From Acidimicrobiales bacterium (GTDB taxonomy: Bacteria > Actinomycetota > Acidimicrobiia > Acidimicrobiales > Acidimicrobilacustridaceae), in NCBI GenBank assembly GCA_025456085.1, contig JALOLF010000004.1, positions 19,239 to 83,238 on the forward strand: a stretch of DNA of 64,000 nucleotides, given 5' to 3'. The first letter of the stretch is position 1. Each line of letters opens with the position of its first letter. The notes below the pieces were generated by a model. The model ran no database searches, was not told where the DNA came from, and saw only the letters and a list, made by a program, of their open reading frames with translations. Both the position numbers and the translations under genes were made by a program. Positions 24,813 to 34,274 of the stretch are shown here, in pieces.

Positions 24813-26498
24813 TCAGCCGGCGTGGCCGTGGCGCAGCAGGCGACCCGGGCGACCGGCGGGCGGCGTCACGTCGACACCGTCGCGACGGATGACGGCGCCG
24901 TTGACGATCACGGCGTCGATGCCGATGGCGTCGGCCACCAGGCGCTCGGCCCCGGCCGGGAGGTCCGCCACCCGACGCAGCGGGCCGGCACCGACCGTCG
25001 CCGGGTCGAACACGACGACGTCGGCGGGACGGCCCTCGGCCAGCAGGCCGCGGTCGGACAGGCCGAACACGTCGGCGGGGTCGCTGGTCAGCATGCGCAC
25101 CGCCTCCTCCAACGAGAACGACCCCCGCTCGCGGACCCAGTGGCCCAGCAGATGGGTCGAGAAGCAGGCGTCGCAGAGCTGGCTGGCGTGCGCGCCCGCG
25201 TCGGACAGGCCCAGCACCGTCACGGGATCGGCCAGCAGCTCCTGGACCCGGTCCTCGTCGATGTTGACGGTGGCCATGCGGAAGCGGGCCGCGAGATCGC
25301 TCTCGAGGGCCAGGTCGAGGGCCAGGTCGGTCGGGTCCACCCCCCGTTCGGCGGCCAGGTCGGCCACACCCCGCCCCTCCAGCGACGGGTCGGCCGGGGA
25401 CCAGCCCACGACCGTGGTGTCCCAGCTGCCGGCCAGCACGCCGGCCCCCTTGCCGGCCATCTGCTCGCGGAAGGCGCCACGCCAGGCCGGGTCCGCGTAG
25501 ATGGTGCGCTTGCCGGCGAGGTCGGCGGCGGCCAGATCGGTGAACAGTCGGGAGCTCTCGAACGGGAACGGCTCGACGAAGGAGAACTCGAAGGTGAGCG
25601 GCCGGCACGACGCCTGGGGGCGCACCGGCAGCCCCTGGTCGGCGAGGGCGTGGGACTCCTGACGGAACCACTCGTCGACGCCCGGACCGCCGATGCCGGC
25701 GAGCAGGGCCGTCCAGCTCACCGGACGGCCGGTCCGTCGGGCGATCTCCGCGAACTCGGCGAACAACAACCCCGGGCCGAGCGTGGCCTGCACCACCCGG
25801 CCGCCTCCCTCGGCCGACGCCGCCGCCAGCTCGATGATCTCGGCGGTGGAGGCCGCCCGGCTGGGCACCGGCACGCCACGGAAGCCGACGTGGGTGGGCG
25901 ACTTGGAGCTGGCGAAGCCCAGCGCACCCGCCGAGGCGGCCTCGACGACCAGGGCCCGCATGGCGGCGAGCTCCTCGTCGGTGGCCTCCCGCTCGACGGC
26001 CGCCTCCCCCATCACCTCCAGGCGCAGCGGCGTGTGGCCGAGCAGCACCGCCACGTTGATCACCGGTCGCGCCGCCTCCACGGCGTCGAGGTACGCCGGG
26101 AAGCTCTCGAAGGGCCAGGTGGCGCCGAGCCCGGCGTGGAGGGCCTCGGCGCTCATGCCCTCCACCTTCTCGAGGGTCCGGATGATGAGCTCGTGGTGCG
26201 CGGGTCGCGTGGGTGCCACCCCGAACCCGCAGTTCCCCAGCACCACCGAGGTCACGCCGTGCCAGGGCGACACCGACAGCAGGGGGTCCCACAGCAGCTG
26301 GGCGTCGTAGTGGGTGTGGATGTCCACGAAGCCGGGGCTCACCACCCGGCCGGTGGCGTCGATGGTGGTGGCCGCGTCCTGCGCGGCCTCGCCGATGGCC
26401 ACGATCCGGCCGTCACGGATGGCGACGTCGGCCGTGAACCCGTCCCGCCCGGTGCCGTCGATGACCCGTCCACCGACGATCTTCAGGTCGTAGGCCAC
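24813..26498 (-). CDS. N-acyl-amino-acid deacylase-like amidohydrolase
   Basis: 561 residues; ATG 26498 with a G-rich ribosome site (GGGGGG). It is an amidohydrolase-superfamily TIM barrel with flanking beta domain: YDLKIVGGRVIDGTG at the N terminus, His61-x-His63 in HTHYDAQ, the D-aminoacylase-type metal Cys in GNCGFGVAP, and a C-terminal DAGAH (aspartate plus His). The pattern matches D-aminoacylase/N-acyl-D-amino-acid deacylase relatives, which hydrolyse N-acyl bonds with one or two zinc ions. The long insertion around 290-330 (PQASCRPLTFEFSF) is typical of the actinobacterial subgroup. The exact substrate is uncertain. Confidence 0.85.
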   Translation of the reverse strand: MAYDLKIVGGRVIDGTGRDGFTADVAIRDGRIVAIGEAAQDAATTIDATGRVVSPGFVDIHTHYDAQLLWDPLLSVSPWHGVTSVVLGNCGFGVAPTRPAHHELIIRTLEKVEGMSAEALHAGLGATWPFESFPAYLDAVEAARPVINVAVLLGHTPLRLEVMGEAAVEREATDEELAAMRALVVEAASAGALGFASSKSPTHVGFRGVPVPSRAASTAEIIELAAASAEGGGRVVQATLGPGLLFAEFAEIARRTGRPVSWTALLAGIGGPGVDEWFRQESHALADQGLPVRPQASCRPLTFEFSFVEPFPFESSRLFTDLAAADLAGKRTIYADPAWRGAFREQMAGKGAGVLAGSWDTTVVGWSPADPSLEGRGVADLAAERGVDPTDLALDLALESDLAARFRMATVNIDEDRVQELLADPVTVLGLSDAGAHASQLCDACFSTHLLGHWVRERGSFSLEEAVRMLTSDPADVFGLSDRGLLAEGRPADVVVFDPATVGAGPLRRVADLPAGAERLVADAIGIDAVIVNGAVIRRDGVDVTPPAGRPGRLLRHGHAG

Positions 26499-26529
26499 AG
26501 AACCCCCCGGTTGCGAAGGCCGGGCGCGC

Positions 26530-29500
26530 TCAGGTCGACGCGCCGGGCACGGTCGTGGTGGTCGTCGTCGTGCTGGGCGCCGTGAGCTCCTCGGCCCGGG
26601 CCAGCAGCTCCTGGGCCCGACGCACGGACTCCTGATAGGCCCCGAGGTCGCCGTCCTCCTTCAGCCTCGCCTCCGCCTCGTCCAGCAGGCGGCCGGCTTC
26701 GGCGATCAGCGTGGCCACGTCCTCCTCGCCCGGCTCGCCCGTGTCGGGGGGCAGCGTCGTCGAGGAGGTCGACGTCGAGGTGGAGCTCGACGTGGAGGAG
26801 GTGTCGGTCGTGTCCTCACCGTCGGGCTCGGGGAGGGGCTCCGCTCCCTCGAGGGTCTCGAGGTCGATGTCGTCGAAGAGCTGGGCCAGCGCCTCCCGCA
26901 GCGTGTCGGCCATGACGACCTCGTCGCCCAGGACAACGATCACGTTCTTGAGCTCCGGCGCCGGCGTGGCTCCCGACGCCGTGACGTACAGGGCGCGGAC
27001 GTACAGCACGTGTCGGCCCACCGGCACCAGGTAGAGCTCGCTGAACTGGACCTGCGAGCCCTGCTGGTTGAGCGCGGTGATCTGGCGCGAGATCTCCTCC
27101 TGCTGCTGGATGCGCGAGCCCACCAGCGACGGACCGTCCACCGGGAGGTCGGAGGGCATCTCGTAGACGCGCAGGCGCCCGTAGTCCTCCGGATCGGAGT
27201 CGGCCATCATGAACGCCGTCAGCTTGTTGCGGTTGTTGCTGGCCGACTGGGGCACGAAGGTGCGCGACAGCACGAACGAGGGCTCGTCCTCACCGGGCAA
27301 GGTCAGCAGCTGGTAGTACGGGTCGACGCGGTCCTCGCTGCGGGTCACGGGGACCTGGCCTGCGGCCTGTGGCGCGACCACCAACGACGAGGTGGTCACC
27401 GCCGCGGCGTCGACGGTCGAGGGCGGCTCCTGGGCCACCGACCAGAAGTTCGTGCCGTTGTAGAAGTTCTGCGCGTCCTGGATGTGGTACTGGCCCCACA
27501 TCGCGGTCTGCACCCGGAAGAGGTCGCCCGGGTAGCGCAGGTGGTTGCGCAGGTCCTGGGACATGGTGTCGGCATCGGCGAACAACCCCGGGAAGGCCCG
27601 CTGGTAGGCCTCGACGACGGGGTCGGCGTCGGGCTGGTCCATCACGTAGAGCTCCACGGTGCCGTCGTAGGCGTCGACGACGGCCTTCACCGAGTTGCGG
27701 ACGTAGTTGAACCGGCCACCGGCCAGGTCGCCGGAGGCGGCGAGGCCGGCGTTGTCGGCGCGTTGGGCGTTGGGGTAGTAGGCCGAGGTCGTGTAGCCGT
27801 CGAGCATGTACACCAGGCGTCCGTCGGCCGCGACCGGGTAGGGGTTCGAGTCCCATTCCAGGAACGGCGCCAGCGTGCGGACCCGTTCGCGGACGTCGCG
27901 GATGTAGAGGATGCGCGACTCGCTGTCGATGAAGCGCGAGATGAGCAGGTCGAAGTCGTTGAAGCGCAGCGCGAACGCCGACTGGCGCACGAAGGACCCG
28001 AGCGGCACGCCGCCGGTGCCGGTGTACTCGGTGGTGACGTCCTGCTCGCCCTCGCCGACGTAGTCGACCTCGGGCCGGCTGGTGCCCACGATCGAGTAGC
28101 CACCCAGGCCCTCGCCGAAGTAGATGCGCGGCTGCTCGATCTCGAGATCGATGGCGTCCTCGCGGATGCGGGTGGGGACGTCGAGCACGGCGAAGTCGGG
28201 CTGGCCGCTGGTGGTCACCGCCGTCCCGGCCGACAGCGCCATGCCGAAGCCGTGCGTGTAGGCCAGGTGCTGGCCTTCCCAGGAGCTCTGGGGGATGCCG
28301 TTGATGTCCAGCTCGCGGTTGGCCAGCACGGCCAGCGTCGGAGCGAAGTCCCCGTCGGGGGTTCGCATCATGTAGCGGTCGGCGTCGAGCCCGGAGAAGC
28401 GGTAGAAGGACCGCACGCCCTGGAAGCGCTGGTAGGTGCTGGTCACGACCTTCGGGTCGAGGAGGGGGACGTTGCGGACGTTCTCCGGGTTGTCGAGGAT
28501 GGCCTGGGCGGCCTCCTGCTGATCGGCGCTGTACTCGAACGACTCGACCTGGACCTCGTCGAGGCCGAGCGCAGCTCGCGTGGCCTCGATGTTGTTGCCG
28601 ATCGCCTCCTGCTCGCGCGTCGACTGGTTGGGCTGCACCACGAAGCGCTGGATGAACGCCGGATAGGCCTCGCCGGCCACGATGGCCAGCAGGCTCCACA
28701 ACCCCACGGCCACGACCGGCAGGACCCAGCCCCGGCGACGGATGTTGTACAGGAACAGTCCGCAGGAGATGAGCGAGATGCCGAGCAGCAGGTAGATCGC
28801 CGGGAGCTGGGCGTTCTGCTCGGTGTAGGTCATGCCGTCGACGATGCCCCGGGTGGACAGGGTGAGCTCGTAGCGCTGGAGCCAGTAGTCGGCTGCCTTG
28901 ATGAGGGCGAGGCAGGCCAGCAGCACCGACAGGTGGGCCTTGACCTGCGGGGTGACGCGCTCGATCGCCGGCTGCAGGCGGATGCCACCGTTCAGGTAGT
29001 GGGCCACCGCCACGATGAGCAGGATGATCACGAAGGAGGCGAACATCCAGTCGACGACGGCTCCGTAGAACGGGAGCTGGAAGACGTAGAACCCGACGTC
29101 GGCGTCGTAGATGGGATCGACCGTGCCGAAGTCGACCCGGTTGGCGAACAGCAGCCACTCGTTCCACAGGCTGGACATGCTGACGCCGGTGAGCAGGCCG
29201 AAGGCCACCGCGACGACGACGCGCAGCACGCCGGCACGGCGTTCCTTGATGCGGTGGTACCGCGCCAGGAGCTCGTCGTCGGGCGTCAAGGGCCGGAAGG
29301 CGGGAGCGATCCGGTCCGCCACGAGCAGGTTCACCCACAGCACGACGGCGAAGAAGAGCGCGAAGACGCCGGCCAGGCCGATCTTGGTGACCAGCGTGGT
29401 GCGCCACACGTCGGAGCGTCCCACCGAGTCGAACCAGAGGTAGTCGGTCCAGAAGCCGGCGATGCCGCGCAGGGACGTGAACAGCACGAACGCCACCACG

Positions 29501-29577
29501 GCCAGCACGATGATGAAGATGCGTCCGCGGCCACTGGATTCGCGGCGTCGTCGCGGCATGTCGGTGGGCGCGCGCAT
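26530..29577 (-). CDS. UPF0182 family large membrane protein
   Basis: 1015 residues. ATG 29577 is preceded by TAGGCT and 8 nt, suggesting a leaderless start; ATG 29559 is the alternative. Seven membrane helices lie in the first ~330 residues, followed by a large extracytoplasmic domain (~330-880) with family motifs such as YTHGFGMALSAG and YFGEGLGGYSIV. A Ser/Thr/Glu low-complexity linker comes next (TSSTSSSTSTST, ~925-945), then a C-terminal helix pair. UPF0182 (COG1615) is near universal in actinobacteria and cyanobacteria, with no settled function. The linker and terminal helices are longer than in most members. Confidence 0.92.
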   Translation of the reverse strand: MRAPTDMPRRRRESSGRGRIFIIVLAVVAFVLFTSLRGIAGFWTDYLWFDSVGRSDVWRTTLVTKIGLAGVFALFFAVVLWVNLLVADRIAPAFRPLTPDDELLARYHRIKERRAGVLRVVVAVAFGLLTGVSMSSLWNEWLLFANRVDFGTVDPIYDADVGFYVFQLPFYGAVVDWMFASFVIILLIVAVAHYLNGGIRLQPAIERVTPQVKAHLSVLLACLALIKAADYWLQRYELTLSTRGIVDGMTYTEQNAQLPAIYLLLGISLISCGLFLYNIRRRGWVLPVVAVGLWSLLAIVAGEAYPAFIQRFVVQPNQSTREQEAIGNNIEATRAALGLDEVQVESFEYSADQQEAAQAILDNPENVRNVPLLDPKVVTSTYQRFQGVRSFYRFSGLDADRYMMRTPDGDFAPTLAVLANRELDINGIPQSSWEGQHLAYTHGFGMALSAGTAVTTSGQPDFAVLDVPTRIREDAIDLEIEQPRIYFGEGLGGYSIVGTSRPEVDYVGEGEQDVTTEYTGTGGVPLGSFVRQSAFALRFNDFDLLISRFIDSESRILYIRDVRERVRTLAPFLEWDSNPYPVAADGRLVYMLDGYTTSAYYPNAQRADNAGLAASGDLAGGRFNYVRNSVKAVVDAYDGTVELYVMDQPDADPVVEAYQRAFPGLFADADTMSQDLRNHLRYPGDLFRVQTAMWGQYHIQDAQNFYNGTNFWSVAQEPPSTVDAAAVTTSSLVVAPQAAGQVPVTRSEDRVDPYYQLLTLPGEDEPSFVLSRTFVPQSASNNRNKLTAFMMADSDPEDYGRLRVYEMPSDLPVDGPSLVGSRIQQQEEISRQITALNQQGSQVQFSELYLVPVGRHVLYVRALYVTASGATPAPELKNVIVVLGDEVVMADTLREALAQLFDDIDLETLEGAEPLPEPDGEDTTDTSSTSSSTSTSTSSTTLPPDTGEPGEEDVATLIAEAGRLLDEAEARLKEDGDLGAYQESVRRAQELLARAEELTAPSTTTTTTTVPGAST

Positions 29578-29639
29578 GGGCGCTCAGCCTACGGGCATTC
29601 GCCGGGGGAAGGCGCGCGCCGGGGCGGCATCCGATGCAC

Positions 29640-30830
29640 TCAGTCGCCGGTCCCCTCGGCCAGGGCCCGCTCGGTCACCTGACCGGCGTCGCCACCGTTC
29701 TCGGCCAGCACCCGCAGGGCGTCGTCGAGCGTCTCGACGGGCACCACGCGCATGTCGCCGGCGAACTCGAGGGTCTGCTCGTACTCGTCGGCGGGGACGA
29801 TGAACAGGTCGACGCCGTCCTCGCGGGCCGCGACCGTCTTCTGGGGGACGCCGCCCACGAGCCCGACCGTGCCGTCGATGGAGATCGTGCCCGTCGTGGC
29901 GACCTTGAGGCTCCCGGTGAGGTTCCCGGGGGTCAGCACGTCGATGAGGCCCAGGGTGAAGGCCAGGCCCGCCGACGGGCCGCCCACCTGTCCGGACTCC
30001 ACGCTCACCTGCAGGGGGAACTCGAAGCGCTGGTCCCGGGTGAGCGCGCTGACGCCCAGCATGGCGGCGGAGGCGTCGTCGGGGTTCGCGGCCAGCGTCA
30101 CGGTCTCGGTGCGGGTCTCTCCACCGTCGTGGGGCTCGATCGTCAGGGTGATCTGGTCGCCTGGGGCGTGCGAGCGGATGGCAGCCACCAGTTCGTCGGA
30201 CAACATGATCGGTGCACCGTCGACGGCCACGATGGTGTCGCCGGCCTCCAACACGTCGGCCGCCGGGTAGTCCCGGCCCACCTCGACCACCAGGGCTCCG
30301 GTCCCGGTCACGGAGACGTCGTAGCCGAGCTCCTGCAGGGCCACGGCGGTGGCCACCTCCTTGGCGTCGGTCATGGCCCGCAGGTTCTGCTCGCGGTTCT
30401 CGTCCGGGTCCTGACCGCCCAGAGCGGTGTCCTCGTCGAGCAGCTCCACGGCGGGGTCGAAGTAGTCGACGACCGCCTCGAGCGCCGTCGCCTGCCGGAA
30501 CGACACCGTCGTGTAGTTCAGGTCGCCGGCGTCGGCGAGGAAGCTGTCGGCCCCGTCCACCTGGATGAGGGCCTGGGTGCGGTAGGTGTTGCCCGGCCCC
30601 ACACGCCAGTAGGGGATCTTGACGAACGCCGAGGAGATCACCGCCGCGGCGAGCAGCACGCAGAAGCCACCGAGCCCCCACCACACACGCCGCACCCGGC
30701 GTCGACGGCGCGACCCGGTGCCGTCACCCGGGACCTCCGGCGTCAAGGCGCCGTCGCCGCCCCCGGGGATCGGAGCCCCCGGGGATCCGGGGACTACGCT
30801 CGCCCCCAACGGTTCGTCGTTCGTCGACAC
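29640..30830 (-). CDS. PDZ-domain protein with Lon-type Ser-Lys protease domain (YlbL-like)
   Basis: 396 residues; GTG 30830 preceded by GGGGAG. A Pro/Gly-rich cytoplasmic start is followed by Arg-rich residues and one membrane helix (~49-68), then an extracytoplasmic PDZ domain (~180-260: AADVLEAGDTIVAVDG). A Lon proteolytic domain follows, with the catalytic Ser in GGPSAGLAF and the Lys in GGVPQKTVAA. The layout is that of YlbL/SdrC-type membrane proteases of Gram-positive bacteria. Substrates are unknown; secreted or membrane proteins under stress are expected. Confidence 0.9.
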   Translation of the reverse strand: MSTNDEPLGASVVPGSPGAPIPGGGDGALTPEVPGDGTGSRRRRRVRRVWWGLGGFCVLLAAAVISSAFVKIPYWRVGPGNTYRTQALIQVDGADSFLADAGDLNYTTVSFRQATALEAVVDYFDPAVELLDEDTALGGQDPDENREQNLRAMTDAKEVATAVALQELGYDVSVTGTGALVVEVGRDYPAADVLEAGDTIVAVDGAPIMLSDELVAAIRSHAPGDQITLTIEPHDGGETRTETVTLAANPDDASAAMLGVSALTRDQRFEFPLQVSVESGQVGGPSAGLAFTLGLIDVLTPGNLTGSLKVATTGTISIDGTVGLVGGVPQKTVAAREDGVDLFIVPADEYEQTLEFAGDMRVVPVETLDDALRVLAENGGDAGQVTERALAEGTGD

Positions 30831-30940
30831 CTCGCACTCCCCTGCCTGCTCTCGCAGGCCTCGTCTGCGGCGGACCAGCCTGACATGAAAACGTCGAGCT
30901 CCCCCCACGGGGTTCCCGAACCGACCGGATCGACGCTGCG

Positions 30941-31153
30941 ATGATCCTCTCCCGCAACCGCCGCCCGACGGTTGCTGTTCCCAGCCCCTATCCGGCCGAC
31001 GACGCTGCGAACGCCCACCCCCGCTGGTGGGAGCGCCTCCGTGGCCTGGCCGGCATGAGCCTCATCGTGGTGGTGACCGGCGTGCTGGTGGCGGTCATCA
31101 TCGGCGTGCTGCTGCTGGCGCTCGCCATCTACCTCGCGACGGGGATCACCTGA
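30941..31153 (+). CDS. Small single-helix membrane protein
   Basis: 70 residues; ATG 30941. A basic Pro-rich N terminus with PRWWERLRGL precedes one long helix (~38-66: MSLIVVVTGVLVAVIIGVL). The stop overlaps the apparent CTG start of the HEAT-repeat gene (CTGA), so the two are probably translationally coupled. It may anchor the HEAT-repeat protein at the membrane. Family unknown. Confidence 0.65.
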   Translation: MILSRNRRPTVAVPSPYPADDAANAHPRWWERLRGLAGMSLIVVVTGVLVAVIIGVLLLALAIYLATGIT

Positions 31154-31806
31154 GCGGCCCGGACGACCGGGCTCGGCGGCGCGTCGCGGCGCTGGCCGGC
31201 CACCGAGGCGACGCCGACACCGCCCGTCGCCTCACCCGGGATCCGGCACCGCGGGTGCGGGCCACCGCCCTCGGCGCACTCGCCCGCTGCGATGCCCTCA
31301 CCGCGTCGGACCTGGTGCGCGGCGGGACCGACGGCGACCCCCTGGTGCGGCGGCGGGCCGCGCAGCTGCTCGCCACGTGGGAGCCGACCGGCCCTTCGGA
31401 CGCGGACGCCGCGCTCGGCGCCGCAGCCACGGCCCTACTCGACGACGCGGACCCGTCGGTCGTGGAGGTGGCCGCGTGGGCCGTGGGCGAGCACGCCTCC
31501 CGAGCAGCCGAGCACGACCGCACCCCCGCGCTGCCCGACCCGGTCGACGCCCTGGTCTCGCTGGCCGCCGACCACCAGGACCTGCTCGTGCGGGAAGCCG
31601 CGGTGGCCGCGCTGGGCGCCATCGGCGACGAGCGGGGCCGGGCCGCGATCCTCGCCGCGCTCGGCGACAAGCCCGCCATCCGACGGCGGGCGGTGCTGGC
31701 CCTGGCGCCGTTCGAGGGTCCCGACGTGGAGGAGGCCCTGGCCCGCGCCCTGCACGACCGGGACTGGCAGGTCCGCCAGGCCGCCGAGGACCTCACCGAC
31801 CCCTGA
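31150..31806 (+). CDS. HEAT-repeat protein, probable CTG start
   Basis: 218 residues made of about five HEAT/PBS-lyase-like helical repeats (examples: DPAPRVRATALGALARC; DPLVRRRAAQLLATWE; DPSVVEVAAWAVGEHA; DLLVREAAVAALGAIG; DWQVRQAAEDL). Such solenoids bind protein partners. No ATG, GTG or TTG with coding character exists near the 5' end; CTG 31150 overlaps the stop of the upstream gene in a CTGA arrangement and has GGGG about 6 nt upstream. Some HEAT repeats of this type serve phycobilin lyases, but nothing else here suggests pigment chemistry. Confidence 0.75.
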   Translation: MSGPDDRARRRVAALAGHRGDADTARRLTRDPAPRVRATALGALARCDALTASDLVRGGTDGDPLVRRRAAQLLATWEPTGPSDADAALGAAATALLDDADPSVVEVAAWAVGEHASRAAEHDRTPALPDPVDALVSLAADHQDLLVREAAVAALGAIGDERGRAAILAALGDKPAIRRRAVLALAPFEGPDVEEALARALHDRDWQVRQAAEDLTDP

Positions 31807-31854
31807 CCGTGGGCGGACGTGCGACATCTCGTCAGCGAACCCCGCTTGCCGGGG

Positions 31855-32634
31855 TCAGGTGACGGCATTTCGGAAGCAGGGCGGGCGCTTGTCGAGGAAG
31901 GCGGCGATGCCCTCCCTGGCGTCAGGGGTCTGGCTCGCCGCGGCCATGACCTCGATGGCATGGTCGTAGGCCTTGGGCTGGTCGAGGTCGATCTGGGTGT
32001 AGAAGGCCTGTTTGCCCAGGCCCTTGGAAGCGGCGCTGCCCCGGGTGGCCCGGGTCAGGAGCTCGAGGGTCGCGGCCTCCAACTCGGCGTCGGGCACCAC
32101 CCGGTTGACGAGGCCCCACGCCGCGGCCGTGGCGGCGTCGATGGGATCACCGGTGAAGGCCAGCTCCAACGCCAGCTTGCGGGGGACGGCACGGCCCACG
32201 GCCACCAGCGGCGTGGTGCAGAACCACCCGCCCTTGCCTCCCGGCAGGGCGAACGCCGCAGAGGTGGCGGCGACCGCCAGGTCGCAGGTCGCCACGAGCT
32301 GGCACCCGGCGGCGGTGGCCAGGGCGTGGACGCGGGCCACGACCACCTGCGGGATGGCCTGCATGGTCTCCATCAGGTCGGTGCAGGTGCGCAGCAGCTC
32401 ACGCATGGCCGCCAGGTCGGCGCCGGCCAGGTCGGCGAAGTCGTGCCCGGCCGAGAACACCGGGCCGTTGCCCGCCAGGATCACGCCCCAGGCGTCGCTG
32501 TCGCCCACCGCCCGGAAGGCATCGAGCAGCTCACGCAGATGCGTCAGCGACAGGGCGTTGCGCCGTGCGGGCAGGTTCATGGTGATGGTGGTGAACGGGC
32601 CGTCCCGCTCGACGAGGATGCAGTCGTAGGTCAT
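31855..32634 (-). CDS. Enoyl-CoA hydratase family protein (ECHDC3-like)
   Basis: 259 residues; ATG 32634 with GGAG 5-6 nt upstream. The crotonase fold is shown by TTITMNLPARRNALS, the oxyanion loops GPVFSAGHDFADL and ARVHALATAAGCQLVA, and FALPGGKGGWFC replacing the usual QPE-GAGG segment. At the catalytic positions it has Gly in place of Glu144 and keeps Glu at the 164 position (ALELAFTG). The GGKGGWFC pattern is that of the ECHDC3/short enoyl-CoA hydratase-domain group whose reaction is not settled. It is 82 nt downstream of the livK-like gene on the same strand. Confidence 0.88.
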   Translation of the reverse strand: MTYDCILVERDGPFTTITMNLPARRNALSLTHLRELLDAFRAVGDSDAWGVILAGNGPVFSAGHDFADLAGADLAAMRELLRTCTDLMETMQAIPQVVVARVHALATAAGCQLVATCDLAVAATSAAFALPGGKGGWFCTTPLVAVGRAVPRKLALELAFTGDPIDAATAAAWGLVNRVVPDAELEAATLELLTRATRGSAASKGLGKQAFYTQIDLDQPKAYDHAIEVMAAASQTPDAREGIAAFLDKRPPCFRNAVT

Positions 32635-32716
32635 GGTCGCTCCGGGAGATGGGGGCTGGAACGGCGAGGGCCGGCCCCTGGAGGCCGGCCCTGCGCCAAC
32701 GACGGATCCGGGGCGC

Positions 32717-34099
32717 TCAGCCCTCGGGGATGTACTCCTTGGTGCGGCCCTCGACGTCGACGACCTCACCCTGGGTCTCCCAGCAGGTGCCGCTGTACTT
32801 GATGATGTACAGCGACTCGATCACGAACGGGTCCTCGACACCGTTGGTGTTGGCCGACACGCCGGGCAGCAGCAGCGGCAGGTCGACGTCCTGCAGGTTG
32901 TAGGCCGCCTCCATCACCGATTCCCGGGTGAGCTCCGGCGCGCTCTTCAGCGTCTCCTCGAGGAGCTGACCCATGCTCCAGCCGTAGGCCACGAAGCCGT
33001 TGCTGGCGTCCTCGGCGCTGCCGCCGTTGGCCTGCACCTGGGCCCGGAAGTCCTCCATGTTGGTCGCCAGCTCCGGGTCGAGCGCCTCGAGCTGGGCCTC
33101 ACAGCCGGCCTTCGGGTCGGCGATGTAGCCGGTGGAGAGCACGTCGGTGGTGTCCTCCGGCGCGGCCAGGTTGAGGATGGTCTGCGAGGTGCAGGTGGCC
33201 GAGATGTAGGTGATGGGGTCCCAGCCGGCACCGGTGATGGCCTTGAGGGCGTTCGGGCAGGCGAGGCCCGTGGCCCCGACGAACACCGCGTCGGCGCCGG
33301 AGCCGGCCAGGGCGGTGATCTGGGCGGTCACGTCGGGCGAGTCGGAGTTGTAGACCTCCTCCTGCACGATCTCGATGTCGGTTCCCTCGATGGCGGTGAC
33401 CAGCGCCTCGGCGTAGCCCTCACCGAAGTCGTCGTTCTGCTTCAGCACGGCCAGCGTGGCGTCGGGCTTCTGCTGCTGCAGGTAGTCGACGAAGACGGCT
33501 GCTTCGGTGGGGTAGGCGGGGATCGAGCCGATCAGGAACGGATAGGCCTCGGTCTGGCCCCACAGCTGCGAGCCGGTGCCCGTGAAGAGGTTCGGCACGC
33601 AGAGGCTGTCGACCGCGTTGTAGTCGTCGCGGAAGGCCAGGTTGTTGGGCGTGCCGATCACGTTGAACGTGGCGAAGACCTCGTCCTCCTGCACCAGCTT
33701 GTCGATGTTGGACTTGGTGGTGCCGGCGTTGTACACGTCGTCGTACTTGATCACCTCGATCTGGCGACCGTCGACGCCCCCGGCTTCGTTGACCGAGTTG
33801 ATGTAGTACTCGTAGCCCCGGGAGATGGCGGCGAAGGCCGTGCCGTAGGGGCCGGAGAGCGGCAGGCTCACGCCGATCTTGATCGACGTGTCCGTGACCC
33901 CCGTGTCGGGCTGGTAGTCGGTGCACTCGCTGGTGTCGATGTCGAACCCGGTCGCCTGCTCGCCACCGGAGGTCGTGCCGTTGGAGGCACCGCCACCCGA
34001 CGACTCCTCGTCGTCTCGACCGCCACCGCACGCGGTGGCTGCGAGACCGACGGCCATGCCCAGCGCCAAAAGGCGCGTCAGCCGTGATCGCTTCACCAT
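32717..34099 (-). CDS. livK: ABC transporter substrate-binding lipoprotein (LivK/Leu-Ile-Val type)
   Basis: 460 residues; ATG 34099. It has a lipoprotein signal peptide with lipobox LAATAC (Cys ~24), then a Gly/Ser-rich tether and a type I periplasmic-binding fold: IKIGVSLPLSGPYG starts the first lobe and DDVYNAGTTKSNIDKLV continues it. The binding specificity for branched-chain amino acids cannot be read; family members also take amides, urea and aromatic acids. It is the last gene of the livG-F-H-M set, separated from livM by 175 bp that could carry its own promoter. Confidence 0.9.
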   Translation of the reverse strand: MVKRSRLTRLLALGMAVGLAATACGGGRDDEESSGGGASNGTTSGGEQATGFDIDTSECTDYQPDTGVTDTSIKIGVSLPLSGPYGTAFAAISRGYEYYINSVNEAGGVDGRQIEVIKYDDVYNAGTTKSNIDKLVQEDEVFATFNVIGTPNNLAFRDDYNAVDSLCVPNLFTGTGSQLWGQTEAYPFLIGSIPAYPTEAAVFVDYLQQQKPDATLAVLKQNDDFGEGYAEALVTAIEGTDIEIVQEEVYNSDSPDVTAQITALAGSGADAVFVGATGLACPNALKAITGAGWDPITYISATCTSQTILNLAAPEDTTDVLSTGYIADPKAGCEAQLEALDPELATNMEDFRAQVQANGGSAEDASNGFVAYGWSMGQLLEETLKSAPELTRESVMEAAYNLQDVDLPLLLPGVSANTNGVEDPFVIESLYIIKYSGTCWETQGEVVDVEGRTKEYIPEG

Positions 34100-34274
34100 G
34101 GGGACTCCCTCGCATCGCTCACTCGGACCGCCGACCGGCCCAACGGAAAAGTGGTTCAGGTGTCTATCCTGCCAGGAACCGAGCTGTGACGCCCGTCATG
34201 TTGCGACAAGAGTCCGGCCAACGGCGCCAAGGCGCGTGTGGGCGGACGATCGGCGCCGGGCAGCGCCGGCGCCG

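Noticed and set aside
27010..29682. 890-codon plus-strand open frame opposite UPF0182
   Set aside because: Low-complexity Val/Gly/His/Arg translation and no motif; the minus strand encodes a recognisable family.
31839..31855. Hairpin ACCCCG/CGGGGT as terminator between the HEAT and crotonase genes
   Set aside because: Only a 6-bp stem, no T-tract, and it touches the crotonase stop codon; too weak to annotate.
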